A stretch of 6,614 bases of DNA from Cellvibrionales bacterium UBA2034 (GTDB taxonomy: Bacteria > Pseudomonadota > Gammaproteobacteria > Pseudomonadales > UBA7239), in assembly GCA_002333095.1 (NCBI GenBank), contig DDBK01000106.1, forward strand, positions 19,190 through 25,803. The letters run 5' to 3'. Every line of letters starts with the position of its first letter. The stretch's first letter is position 1. The notes beneath the pieces were generated by a model. It was not told the DNA's origin and searched no databases. It saw nothing but the letters and a program-made list of their open reading frames with translations. The position numbers and the translations under genes were made by a program. Below are positions 1-6,378 of this stretch, in pieces.

Positions 1-354
1 AGCGGACGAGGTTTGCTGGTCGGTGCTGATCTGGTATCCGCTAGCCTGATCGCTGAAGTGAGTCTGCTGCCCGTGGTGACCCAAGGGTGCAGCTGAAAAG
101 TTGCCGAGAACATGGGAGGGTTCCATGGTCATCATGGCTTTGTGGTGATCTGAAGCTGACCAGTCCTGATGCTCTGGTATATGGCAAGTCTGGCATTGTT
201 CACTGCCAACGTATTGCGTGATTTTGTTGGCAGGATTGTTGATCTGTTTGCTGGGATTTTCGCTGCCCGAGCCCGACTTCTCAAATGGGGCAGCTTGTTT
301 ATCGCAACCGACAACAGAGAGCAGTAATGCTAGAAATACGGTGTATCGAATCAT
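1..354 (-). CDS. Heme-binding lipoprotein, probable multiheme c-type cytochrome (5' part only)
   Basis: Reading the minus strand from the ATG at 354-352 gives 118 codons with no stop, so the gene runs off the left edge. The product starts with a short signal peptide: Arg3, a hydrophobic run at residues 5-15 and a lipobox ending VVGC at Cys17. This predicts a lipid-anchored envelope protein. A heme c attachment motif, CQTCH, lies at residues 54-58, followed by a Trp (65) and a His pair (70-71) before KAM. This CxxCH-x6-W-x2-S-x-HH-x-AM spacing is known from multiheme cytochromes of the cytochrome c554 type, including those fused to tetratricopeptide repeats. The later stretch VLGNF...HHG...THF also resembles that family. 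More hemes and any repeats would lie outside the window, so the count and electron partners are unknown. No clear Shine-Dalgarno sequence precedes the ATG. The gene diverges from kup. The reading frame is well supported; the subfamily is inferred. Confidence 0.78.
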   Translation of the reverse strand, partial: MIRYTVFLALLLSVVGCDKQAAPFEKSGSGSENPSKQINNPANKITQYVGSEQCQTCHIPEHQDWSASDHHKAMMTMEPSHVLGNFSAAPLGHHGQQTHFSDQASGYQISTDQQTSSA

Positions 355-383
355 AACGCGCTACGTTTTCAACAGTAGTTTTG

Positions 384-390
384 CATAATA
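384..390. promoter_or_regulatory. Overlapping -10-like elements between the divergent cytochrome and kup genes
   Basis: The plus strand reads CATAAT at 384-389, preceded by TG at 382-383, which is a plausible -10 element for kup. The minus strand reads TATTAT across 390-385, a plausible -10 for the cytochrome gene. Neither has a convincing -35 hexamer at the usual 16-18 base distance. Transcription to the right would start near 396, leaving a leader of about 34 bases before the ATG at 430 but only about 7 before the ATG at 403. Sequence match only. Confidence 0.35.
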
Positions 391-429
391 CCCCATGTTA
401 GGATGCGCCACCTTTCCGGGGCCAATGTT

Positions 430-2307
430 ATGTCTTTAGCTGCGTCCAACAATTCCACGCGCACCATGGCGCTTGCTGCACTGGGTGTTGTCTATGGCGA
501 TATCGGTACCAGCCCCCTCTATACTTTGCGTGAATGCTTCGCCGGTCATCATCCCCTTGATCTTACTCCTGGCAATGTTATGGGGGTTTTGTCGCTCATT
601 TTCTGGGCGCTGATTATCGTTGTAACCATCAAGTATGTTTTTTTTATCATGCGTGCGGACAACCACGGTGAGGGGGGAATTCTTGCCTTGCTGGCTTTGT
701 CCAGGAGTACAGGTGTTCGCAGTGAGTGGTTAAAGGGCGCGCTGGCGCTCACTGGTATTTTTGGTGCCAGCCTTTTTTACGGGGATGGCATTATCACACC
801 GGCAATATCGGTTTTATCTGCGGTGGAAGGGTTGCAAATTGCAGCACCGGAGTTGCAGCGTTTTACCATTCCGGTGGCTATCACCATCCTGGTTGCTTTA
901 TTTATGTTCCAGCGAAAGGGAACAGCCAGTGTCGGTGCCTTGTTCGGTCCGGTGATGCTTGTCTGGTTCAGTACACTAGCTGTGTTGGGAGCCTACAATA
1001 TCCTCCATTACCCCCGTGTGTTGATGGCGCTGAATCCCTGGCATGCATTTGTCTTCTTTCAGCAGCATGGGATTGGCAGCCTGCTGGTATTCGGTGCTGT
1101 TGTACTGGCAGTCACAGGTGGTGAAGCTTTATACGCTGATATGGGGCATTTTGGCCGTAAACCCATCCAGGTAGCCTGGCTCAGCATGGTGTTGCCTGCA
1201 CTTGTCATGAATTATTACGGTCAGGGCGCTTTACTGCTTGAACATCCGGAAGCCATTGATAACCCGTTTTACAAGTTGGCGCCTGAGTGGTTTCTTTGGC
1301 CTTTGTTGATTCTTGCTACCTGCGCGACAGTCATTGCCTCGCAGGCAGTAATTTCTGGTGTGTTTTCAGTCACGCGACAGGCTGTGCAGATGGGCTTCTG
1401 GCCGCGGATGCGCATATCACACACATCTTCCAGGGAAATCGGGCAAATTTATATCCCGCAGATGAATTGGCTGATTATGGTCGCTGTCATCCTCCTTATT
1501 CTGGAGTTCCGCTCTTCTAGCAATATAGCAGCGGCTTATGGTATCGCCGTTACCACAGCCATGATGGTGGATACTTTGCTGGCCTGTTTTGTGGCGTCCA
1601 GGTTGTGGCGCTGGCCATTACCTGTGGTGCTTCTCGTTGGCGTGATATTTTTCAGCGTAGATGCCCTGTTTCTTGGGCCTAATATCCTCAAGATTCCGGA
1701 TGGTGGCTGGTTCCCGTTACTGGTGGGTGGATTTGTCATGCTGTTGATGTATACATGGCGCACCGGCCGACGTTTTCTGGGTGCTGCTCTGGCCAGGGAG
1801 AGCCTGCCCTTGAAGCCGTTTATTGAAAGTCTGGCTCTCGGCAAACCTGCCATTGTGCCGGGAACCGCGATATTCATGGTCAGTAATCTGGATCTTGTAC
1901 CACACGCCTTGCTGCATAACCTCAAACATAACAAAGTGTTGCATGAACGAGTGGTATTCCTGACCATCAGCACGCAGGAAATACCCTTTGTTCCTCAAGG
2001 AGACAGGATTCAGGTCGAAGATCTGGCGCCCGGCCTGTTTATTATCCGCGGCTCATACGGTTTTCAGGAAAGTCCTGATGTGCCTCGCTTGCTGAAGCAA
2101 TGTCAGCCATTTGGCCTTGAATTTGACATGATGGATACCACATTTTTCCTGTCTCGCGAACATTTGATCCCCAGCAATGATCCTGGCATGCCAGCCATTC
2201 TGGACAAGATCTTTGCTCTTATGACCCGCAATGCCATGTCGGCCACCAGCTTCTTTAATATCCCCCCTAACAGGGTGGTGGAAATGGGTACCCAGATCGA
2301 GATCTGA
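430..2307 (+). CDS. kup: Kup family low-affinity potassium uptake permease
   Basis: Inner-membrane potassium importer, which in known members is probably proton-coupled. From the ATG at 430 the protein has 625 residues, close to the 622 of E. coli Kup. Numbering from 430, visible family motifs are GVVYGDIGTSPLYTLRECF (19-37), GDGIITPAISVLSAVEG (118-134), TGGEALYADMGHFG (229-242) and the C-terminal end PPNRVVEMGTQIEI (612-625). About twelve hydrophobic segments fill roughly residues 15-445, followed by a soluble C-terminal domain with the conserved HNKVLHERVVFLTI block (500-513). An in-frame ATG at 403 would add nine residues, but its only GG abuts the codon. The ATG at 430 has GGGG eight bases upstream and gives an N-terminus of family length. 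The gene is intact. It stands alone between the divergent cytochrome gene and the yceD promoter. An obvious terminator was not seen downstream, so some read-through into yceD is possible. Confidence 0.96.
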   Translation: MSLAASNNSTRTMALAALGVVYGDIGTSPLYTLRECFAGHHPLDLTPGNVMGVLSLIFWALIIVVTIKYVFFIMRADNHGEGGILALLALSRSTGVRSEWLKGALALTGIFGASLFYGDGIITPAISVLSAVEGLQIAAPELQRFTIPVAITILVALFMFQRKGTASVGALFGPVMLVWFSTLAVLGAYNILHYPRVLMALNPWHAFVFFQQHGIGSLLVFGAVVLAVTGGEALYADMGHFGRKPIQVAWLSMVLPALVMNYYGQGALLLEHPEAIDNPFYKLAPEWFLWPLLILATCATVIASQAVISGVFSVTRQAVQMGFWPRMRISHTSSREIGQIYIPQMNWLIMVAVILLILEFRSSSNIAAAYGIAVTTAMMVDTLLACFVASRLWRWPLPVVLLVGVIFFSVDALFLGPNILKIPDGGWFPLLVGGFVMLLMYTWRTGRRFLGAALARESLPLKPFIESLALGKPAIVPGTAIFMVSNLDLVPHALLHNLKHNKVLHERVVFLTISTQEIPFVPQGDRIQVEDLAPGLFIIRGSYGFQESPDVPRLLKQCQPFGLEFDMMDTTFFLSREHLIPSNDPGMPAILDKIFALMTRNAMSATSFFNIPPNRVVEMGTQIEI

Positions 2308-2332
2308 CGGTAGACTGTTAATGCAAAATTCT

Positions 2333-2361
2333 TTGACAGATCAATAGGCTATCCCTAGAAT
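2333..2361 (+). promoter_or_regulatory. Strong sigma-70-type promoter of the yceD-rpmF-plsX-fabD-fabG cluster
   Basis: A perfect -35 TTGACA (2333-2338) and a near-perfect -10 TAGAAT (2356-2361) are separated by exactly 17 bases. This is the best promoter match in the window, as expected for a ribosomal protein gene. A start six to nine bases past the -10 would fall at about 2367-2371, on or just before the yceD ATG at 2371, so the transcript should have almost no leader. Confidence 0.85.
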
Positions 2362-2370
2362 GCAGCGCCT

Positions 2371-2919
2371 ATGCGAAGCTTGACGACCAATCAGTTGCTG
2401 CCCGGCAGTGTTGATGCCCTGAAGCTTTGTCAGCAAGGTGTGACAGTGGTCGGATTTTTGCCTCTGGCTAATTTGCAGCGTTTAGCGAGCCAGTTGTATT
2501 TGGCAGAAGGCAATGTGCAGGTCAGGCTGTCATTTGGTCTGGATGAGCAGTCCAGAAAGACAGTGAATGGACAGTTGGAAGCGACTTTGCCACTGGTGTG
2601 CCAGCGATGTCTTGAACGGCTGGATAGTGCAATTGATACTGAATTTGCGCTTGCCCTGGTTTGGAATGATGATCAGGCGGCCCAGTTGCCGCGAACACTG
2701 GATCCTGTTCTGATGGAAAGCGAGGAGCTGGATCTCCTGGGTATTGTAGAAGATGAACTGTTGCTGGCTTTGCCGCTGGTGGCCGTTCATGAGCAAGGTA
2801 GTTGCGAGCCTCCTGCATTACTAGGGGAGTCTATCCCCAGTGATGAACATCAGGCAGGGGAAAAAGTTAATCCGTTTCAGGTATTGGCAGCCCTGAAACT
2901 TGAGGGAAACAAACACTGA
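2371..2919 (+). CDS. yceD: YceD/DUF177 family protein, probable large ribosomal subunit assembly accessory protein
   Basis: A 182-residue protein of the YceD (DUF177) family, typically encoded just upstream of rpmF. The bacterial family and its plant homologue are linked to 23S rRNA accumulation or processing; the exact molecular role is unsettled. Visible hallmarks are the CQRC motif (77-80) at the centre, the acidic IVEDELLLALPLV block (125-137), a later Cys (145) and the C-terminal NPFQVLAALK (167-176). Length is slightly above the roughly 173 residues of E. coli YceD. The ATG at 2371 is the only plausible start: it aligns with the family N-terminus, and the next Met is residue 115. It has no Shine-Dalgarno sequence and lies about nine bases after the -10 element, so translation is probably leaderless. 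It is the first gene of the cluster, 57 bases before rpmF. Confidence 0.93.
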   Translation: MRSLTTNQLLPGSVDALKLCQQGVTVVGFLPLANLQRLASQLYLAEGNVQVRLSFGLDEQSRKTVNGQLEATLPLVCQRCLERLDSAIDTEFALALVWNDDQAAQLPRTLDPVLMESEELDLLGIVEDELLLALPLVAVHEQGSCEPPALLGESIPSDEHQAGEKVNPFQVLAALKLEGNKH

Positions 2920-2976
2920 ACGGTGTGCGTGTCCTATAGCAGCCAGTAATTCATTATTTAACGCCAGGAGTTTGCA

Positions 2977-3156
2977 ATGGCCGTACAAAAAAGTCGTAAA
3001 TCTCGTGCACGTCGTGGCATGCGCCGCTCTCACGATGCATTGACTGCCAGCACGTTGTCAGTTGATTCAGTAACAGGTGAGAAACATCGCCGTCACCATA
3101 TGACTGCCGATGGATTTTATCGCGGTCGTAAGGTTGTCGAAGGTGCCGCCAACTGA
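2977..3156 (+). CDS. rpmF: Large ribosomal subunit protein bL32
   Basis: A 59-residue basic protein that matches bL32, a structural protein of the 50S subunit. The N-terminus [20 protein letters not shown] (1-20) and the block [20 protein letters not shown] (34-53) are close to the E. coli protein of 57 residues. No cysteines are present, so this is the zinc-independent form usual in gammaproteobacteria. A good ribosome binding site, CCAGGAG (2964-2970), lies six bases before the ATG, in contrast to yceD upstream and plsX downstream. The gene follows yceD by 57 bases and precedes plsX by 60 bases, the widely conserved yceD-rpmF-plsX order. The small size makes it easy to miss, but the similarity is unambiguous. 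Confidence 0.97.
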   Translation: MAVQKSRKSRARRGMRRSHDALTASTLSVDSVTGEKHRRHHMTADGFYRGRKVVEGAAN

Positions 3157-3187
3157 GGCCGCCTGCGGTTGCAATCACTGATAGCTC

Positions 3188-3206
3188 GCTTGTCTTTCTG
3201 ATAAGC
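3188..3206 (+). promoter_or_regulatory. Possible RNA hairpin just upstream of plsX
   Basis: GCTTGTC (3188-3194) can pair with GATAAGC (3200-3206), a seven-pair stem with one G-U pair around the loop TTTCT. It ends ten bases before the plsX ATG, where only a poor Shine-Dalgarno sequence is present. It could influence plsX translation or mRNA processing between rpmF and plsX. There is no U-tract, so it is not a normal terminator. Weak evidence. Confidence 0.25.
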
Positions 3207-3216
3207 AGCGACAGAA

Positions 3217-4221
3217 ATGATAACAATCGCTATTGATGTTATGGGCGGGGATTTTGGCCCCGCCGTTACAGTGCCTGCCAGTGTGCGGGCACTGTCGTTT
3301 ATGCCTGATATCAGCGTGATCCTGCTGGGTGATAACGAAGACATACAGTTCCATCTCTCAAGGCTGAAATACGCATGCCATGAACGTATCCGGGTTGTTG
3401 CTACAACACAAACGGTTGGCATGGATGAAAAGCCTGTTCAGGCACTTCGAAATAAAAAAGATTCTTCACTTTTTCGTGCTATCCAGCTTCTGCAGGAAGG
3501 AGAAGTGCAGGCTTGCGTAAGTGCGGGTAATACAGGCGCGTTACTCGCTGTAGGATGCCATCTTTTAGGTACATTTGATGGTATTGATCGTCCTGCTATC
3601 TGTGCTGCTATTCCAACTGACAGTGGTCAAGCTTTTTTGCTTGATGTTGGGGCAAATGTCGATGTGCCCGCAATAAACCTGCATCAGTTTGCTGTCATGG
3701 GCTCGGTATTGGCTTCTGCGGTTTTGAAAATCGAGAAACCGCGAATTGGACTGCTGAATATTGGCGTTGAAGATATAAAAGGCAATGAGCGGGTCAGGCA
3801 TGCTGCTTTATTGCTGCATGCGGATAAGGCATTGAATTACACCGGTTTTGTTGAAGCTGACCAGCTGTTTTTTAATAGAGTAGATGTTGCTGTTTGTGAC
3901 GGATTTGTAGGCAATGTTGCATTAAAAGCCAGCGAAGGTGCGGCGAGGCTTATAGGCTACAAATTGCGGGATTCACTTTCTGCCAGTTTCTTTCGTAGAA
4001 TTGCCAGTATTATTATCAGACCAGCATTGGCTGGATTCCGTTCAAAAATTAGTCCTTCACGCTATAATGGCGCCAGCTTTCTCGGCTTGACCGCAACTGT
4101 GGTGAAAAGCCATGGTGGTGCAGATATTGAGTCATTCTCCCGTGCAATTGCAGTGGCAAGAGCAGAAGTGCTTGCCGAGATTCCTCGTCAAATTCAACAC
4201 AAGTTACAAGAAATGCTGTAG
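3217..4221 (+). CDS. plsX: Phosphate acyltransferase PlsX (acyl-ACP to acyl-phosphate)
   Basis: PlsX transfers the acyl chain from acyl-ACP to inorganic phosphate, giving acyl-phosphate for glycerol-3-phosphate acylation by PlsY. It is a peripheral membrane enzyme at the start of phospholipid synthesis. The 334-residue product has the family landmarks in order: DVMGGDFGP (7-15), SAGNTGALL (102-110), DVGANVD (143-149), GLLNIGVEDIKGNE (178-191), DGFVGNV (228-234), YNGASFLGL (283-291) and VKSHGGAD (296-303). Length is close to the usual 340-350, with a few residues fewer. An in-frame TAA at 3202-3204 and no other start between it and 3217 fix the ATG. The preceding bases have only a weak Shine-Dalgarno match, unlike rpmF and fabD, which may lower translation relative to the ribosomal gene. 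fabH, which follows plsX in E. coli, is absent; fabD follows after 26 bases. Confidence 0.97.
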   Translation: MITIAIDVMGGDFGPAVTVPASVRALSFMPDISVILLGDNEDIQFHLSRLKYACHERIRVVATTQTVGMDEKPVQALRNKKDSSLFRAIQLLQEGEVQACVSAGNTGALLAVGCHLLGTFDGIDRPAICAAIPTDSGQAFLLDVGANVDVPAINLHQFAVMGSVLASAVLKIEKPRIGLLNIGVEDIKGNERVRHAALLLHADKALNYTGFVEADQLFFNRVDVAVCDGFVGNVALKASEGAARLIGYKLRDSLSASFFRRIASIIIRPALAGFRSKISPSRYNGASFLGLTATVVKSHGGADIESFSRAIAVARAEVLAEIPRQIQHKLQEML

Positions 4222-4247
4222 TACTAAATTTTCAGGAGTTACTCCCT

Positions 4248-5183
4248 ATGAATTCCAGATTAGCATTTGTTTTTTCAGGCCAAGGGTCACAAAAAGTGGG
4301 TATGCTCGCTGAAGTGGCTTCAGTGTTTCCAGTGATACAGAAAACTTTTGCGCAGGCATCAGATGTTCTTGGGTATGACTTGTGGCGTCTTTGTCAGGAC
4401 GGTGAGCAGGAACAACTTAATTCAACAGAAATTACCCAGCCGCTGCTTCTTGCATCCAGCGTAGCGCTATGGCGTGTTTGGCAGGAAAAAAACGGTACTC
4501 AGCCAGTGTTGCTAGCAGGCCATAGTTTGGGGGAGTGGTCCGCGTTGGTTTGCGCTGAAGTCGTCGCATTCGCCGATGCCGTCGACCTTGTTCGTAAGCG
4601 TGGTGCGTATATGCAAACAGCTGTCCCCAAAGGCGAAGGCAGCATGGCAGCAGTCCTGAATGTAGATGATGAAAAAATACTGGAAATATGTAGGGAAGCA
4701 TCCAGTCTCGGAGTGGTTGAGGCGGTTAATTTTAACTCGCCAGGTCAGGTAGTGATTGCCGGTCAGGTGGCTGCGGTAGAAAAGGCTTCTGAGCTGTTGA
4801 AAGCCGCGGGCGCAAAGCGAGTTTTGCCCCTTCCAGTCAGTGCACCGTTCCATACGTCTTTGATGAAGTCTGCTGCTGAGAAGATGGCAGTACATATTGC
4901 TGAAACAACGTTTCATGCCCCTAAAATTCCGGTCGTACATAATGTGCATGCAAAAACCGAAATCTCACCTGAGGCAATCAAACAGTTAATGATAAAACAA
5001 ATAGACAGTCCTGTTTTATGGGTTGATTGTGTCCAGGCTTTAGTGGCTGCAGGCATTGGCTCGGTTGTCGAATGTGGACCGGGTAAAGTGCTGTGTGGCC
5101 TGTGTGCAAGAATTGATAAGTCGCTGAATGTATTCAGTCTGGAAGATGTCGCTGGTATTGAAAAAGCATTGTCAGAAACCTAA
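4248..5183 (+). CDS. fabD: Malonyl-CoA:ACP transacylase FabD
   Basis: FabD moves malonyl from coenzyme A to acyl carrier protein, supplying the extender unit of type II fatty acid synthesis in the cytoplasm. The 311 residues match the family length of about 309. Visible active-site features are GQGSQ (11-15, oxyanion-hole Gln12), the nucleophile Ser93 in GHSLG (91-95), the malonate-binding Arg118 in RKRG, and the catalytic His202 in SAPFHTSLM (198-206). The C-terminal VVECGPGKVLCGL (273-285) is also typical. The residue after GHSLGE is Trp (97) where Tyr or Phe is more usual. The ATG has a clear AGGAG (4234-4238) nine bases upstream. The gene lies 26 bases after plsX and 18 bases before fabG, consistent with one operon. 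All catalytic residues are present. Confidence 0.97.
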   Translation: MNSRLAFVFSGQGSQKVGMLAEVASVFPVIQKTFAQASDVLGYDLWRLCQDGEQEQLNSTEITQPLLLASSVALWRVWQEKNGTQPVLLAGHSLGEWSALVCAEVVAFADAVDLVRKRGAYMQTAVPKGEGSMAAVLNVDDEKILEICREASSLGVVEAVNFNSPGQVVIAGQVAAVEKASELLKAAGAKRVLPLPVSAPFHTSLMKSAAEKMAVHIAETTFHAPKIPVVHNVHAKTEISPEAIKQLMIKQIDSPVLWVDCVQALVAAGIGSVVECGPGKVLCGLCARIDKSLNVFSLEDVAGIEKALSET

Positions 5184-5201
5184 GGTTCTGTGGAGATAAT
5201 T

Positions 5202-5945
5202 ATGAGTATTGAAGGAAAAGTAGCATTGGTGACTGGCGCGAGTCGTGGCATTGGTAAAGCGATTGCTGAGGCGCTTGGAAAAATGGGCGTGACAGTGATC
5301 GGTACAGCCACCAGTGATGTTGGTGCTAAAGCTATTGCTGAACGCCTGCAGGCAGATGGTTATAAAGGAAGTGGGGTGGTGCTCAATGTAACTGATAGTG
5401 CATCAGTCGAAGCGGCCATAAAAACAATTAATGAACAGTTCGGCAATATTGATATTCTTGTCAATAATGCAGGCATTACCAAAGACAATATCTTGATGCG
5501 TATGAAAGATGAAGAGTGGGATGATGTAATTGCTACCAACCTGACATCTGTATTCCGTCTGTGTAAGGCATGCTTGCGTGGGATGACAAAATCCCGGTGG
5601 GGCAGGATCATCAATATCAGTTCTGTAGTGGGCGAAATGGGCAATGCAGGTCAAAGCAATTATGCGGCTACCAAAGCTGGTGTCGCTGGTTTTGCACGTG
5701 CGCTCGCCCGTGAAATTGGTTCACGAAATATCACAGTCAATACAGTCGCGCCAGGATTTATTGATACAGATATGACTCATGTCTTACCGGAAGAACAAAA
5801 ACAGGCTCTACTGGGGCAAATCCCGTTGGCACGACTTGGAAAGCCTGAAGAAATTGCAGCTGTCGTGGCTTTCCTTGCTTCAGAATCCGCTGCGTACATC
5901 ACTGGGGAGACAATTCAGGTAAATGGTGGGATGTACATGAACTAA
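5202..5945 (+). CDS. fabG: 3-oxoacyl-[acyl-carrier-protein] reductase FabG
   Basis: FabG is the NADPH-dependent reductase of 3-oxoacyl-ACP in type II fatty acid elongation, a short-chain dehydrogenase/reductase active as a tetramer. The 247-residue product shows the nucleotide-binding TGASRGIG (11-18), NNAG (88-91), and the catalytic set Asn113, Ser141, Tyr154 and Lys158 in the SNYAATK context. PGFIDTDM (184-191) and the C-terminal GETIQVNGGMYMN (235-247) are typical of true FabG rather than a generic reductase. An in-frame GTG at 5190 would add four residues, but the ATG at 5202 has GGAG (5192-5195) six bases upstream and gives the standard MSIEGKVALVTG start. The gene follows fabD by 18 bases. 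Unusually, acpP and fabF do not follow; a stem-loop and a convergent gene do. Confidence 0.96.
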   Translation: MSIEGKVALVTGASRGIGKAIAEALGKMGVTVIGTATSDVGAKAIAERLQADGYKGSGVVLNVTDSASVEAAIKTINEQFGNIDILVNNAGITKDNILMRMKDEEWDDVIATNLTSVFRLCKACLRGMTKSRWGRIINISSVVGEMGNAGQSNYAATKAGVAGFARALAREIGSRNITVNTVAPGFIDTDMTHVLPEEQKQALLGQIPLARLGKPEEIAAVVAFLASESAAYITGETIQVNGGMYMN

Positions 5946-5956
5946 TTTCCTCAACC

Positions 5957-5994
5957 GTCTGGAACCTGATTGGCGAAAGTTTCCAGACAGCCAT
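5957..5994 (+). terminator. Probable transcription terminator after fabG
   Basis: GTCTGGAA (5957-5964) and TTCCAGAC (5981-5988) form a perfect eight-pair stem with a 16-base loop. A short T run (5993-5996) follows a few bases later. It lies 11 bases past the fabG stop and just before the convergent ppnP stop, so it may act for fabG and possibly weakly for the opposite gene. The long loop and short T run make it a moderate, not ideal, intrinsic terminator. Confidence 0.55.
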
Positions 5995-6005
5995 TTTGAG
6001 GGACT

Positions 6006-6287
6006 CTATTCATAAGTACACAAATAGGCGGTATCTACTGTGACCTTGAGTTGAAACTTGCAGTTGGCAGCCACTTCAAAATCGTCACCAGCATTGAAGG
6101 TTTGCCAGGTTTCATTGCCCGGTAGTTTGACGGTCAGGCTGCCACTAACAACTGCCATGACTTCTTTCTGGCTGGTGCCAAATTCGTACTCGCCGGGAGC
6201 CATTACGCCCACGGTAGCCGGCAAAGTGCTGGTCTGGAAAGCAATGGATTTCACTTTGCCATCAAAATACTCGTTTACTTTTAACAT
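6006..6287 (-). CDS. ppnP: Pyrimidine/purine nucleoside phosphorylase PpnP (YaiE family)
   Basis: A 93-residue single-domain cupin of the PpnP family (formerly DUF1255, YaiE). The E. coli member phosphorolyses several purine and pyrimidine nucleosides to free base and ribose-1-phosphate, feeding nucleoside salvage. The match runs the full length: [11 protein letters not shown] (5-15), [10 protein letters not shown] (27-36), [12 protein letters not shown] (46-57), Trp61 and the C-terminal YLCTYE (88-93). E. coli PpnP has 94 residues. On the minus strand GAGGAA (6298-6293) sits five bases before the ATG at 6287-6285, a good ribosome binding site. The gene converges on fabG with 60 bases between stops and diverges from the SlyD-like gene. 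The location suggests no functional link with fatty acid synthesis. Confidence 0.94.
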   Translation of the reverse strand: MLKVNEYFDGKVKSIAFQTSTLPATVGVMAPGEYEFGTSQKEVMAVVSGSLTVKLPGNETWQTFNAGDDFEVAANCKFQLKVTVDTAYLCTYE

Positions 6288-6349
6288 GCTGTTTCCTCAA
6301 GTGAGTCAATAAACAAACCTGCCGCAGTTTATCAGGATATTGCAGCCCC

Positions 6350-6378
6350 TTGCCATGCTGCATGCAAGTCAGGATACT
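6350..6378 (+). promoter_or_regulatory. Probable sigma-70-type promoter of the SlyD-like gene
   Basis: TTGCCA (6350-6355) and GATACT (6373-6378) lie 17 bases apart, each matching the consensus at four or five of six positions. Transcription would start near 6385, giving a leader of about 24 bases that includes the GGAG at 6399-6402. An imperfect dyad (6350-6367) overlaps the -35 element and spacer and could be an operator, but no regulator is identified. Confidence 0.55.

Noticed and set aside
403..429. ATG at 403 as the kup start
   Set aside because: It has no properly spaced ribosome binding site and would add nine residues not needed for the family N-terminus; the ATG at 430 fits better, though 403 is not excluded.
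1536..1973. A 145-codon open frame antisense to kup
   Set aside because: It lies fully inside a clear Kup gene, its product is low in complexity and matches no family I recognise, and no binding site precedes it.
2293..2306. Palindrome CAGATCGAGATCTG at the end of kup, as a terminator
   Set aside because: It lies inside the coding sequence and stop codon, the stem is short with a tiny loop, and no T run follows.
3157..3175. CCGCCTGCGG after rpmF as a terminator
   Set aside because: The loop would be two bases or the stem only three pairs, and no T run follows. The plsX gene is expected to be co-transcribed.
4512..4949. A 145-codon open frame antisense to fabD
   Set aside because: It overlaps well-supported fabD coding sequence on the other strand, and its product shows no recognisable motif.
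5190..5201. GTG at 5190 as the fabG start
   Set aside because: It would include the GGAG ribosome binding site in the coding region and add four residues before the standard FabG N-terminus.
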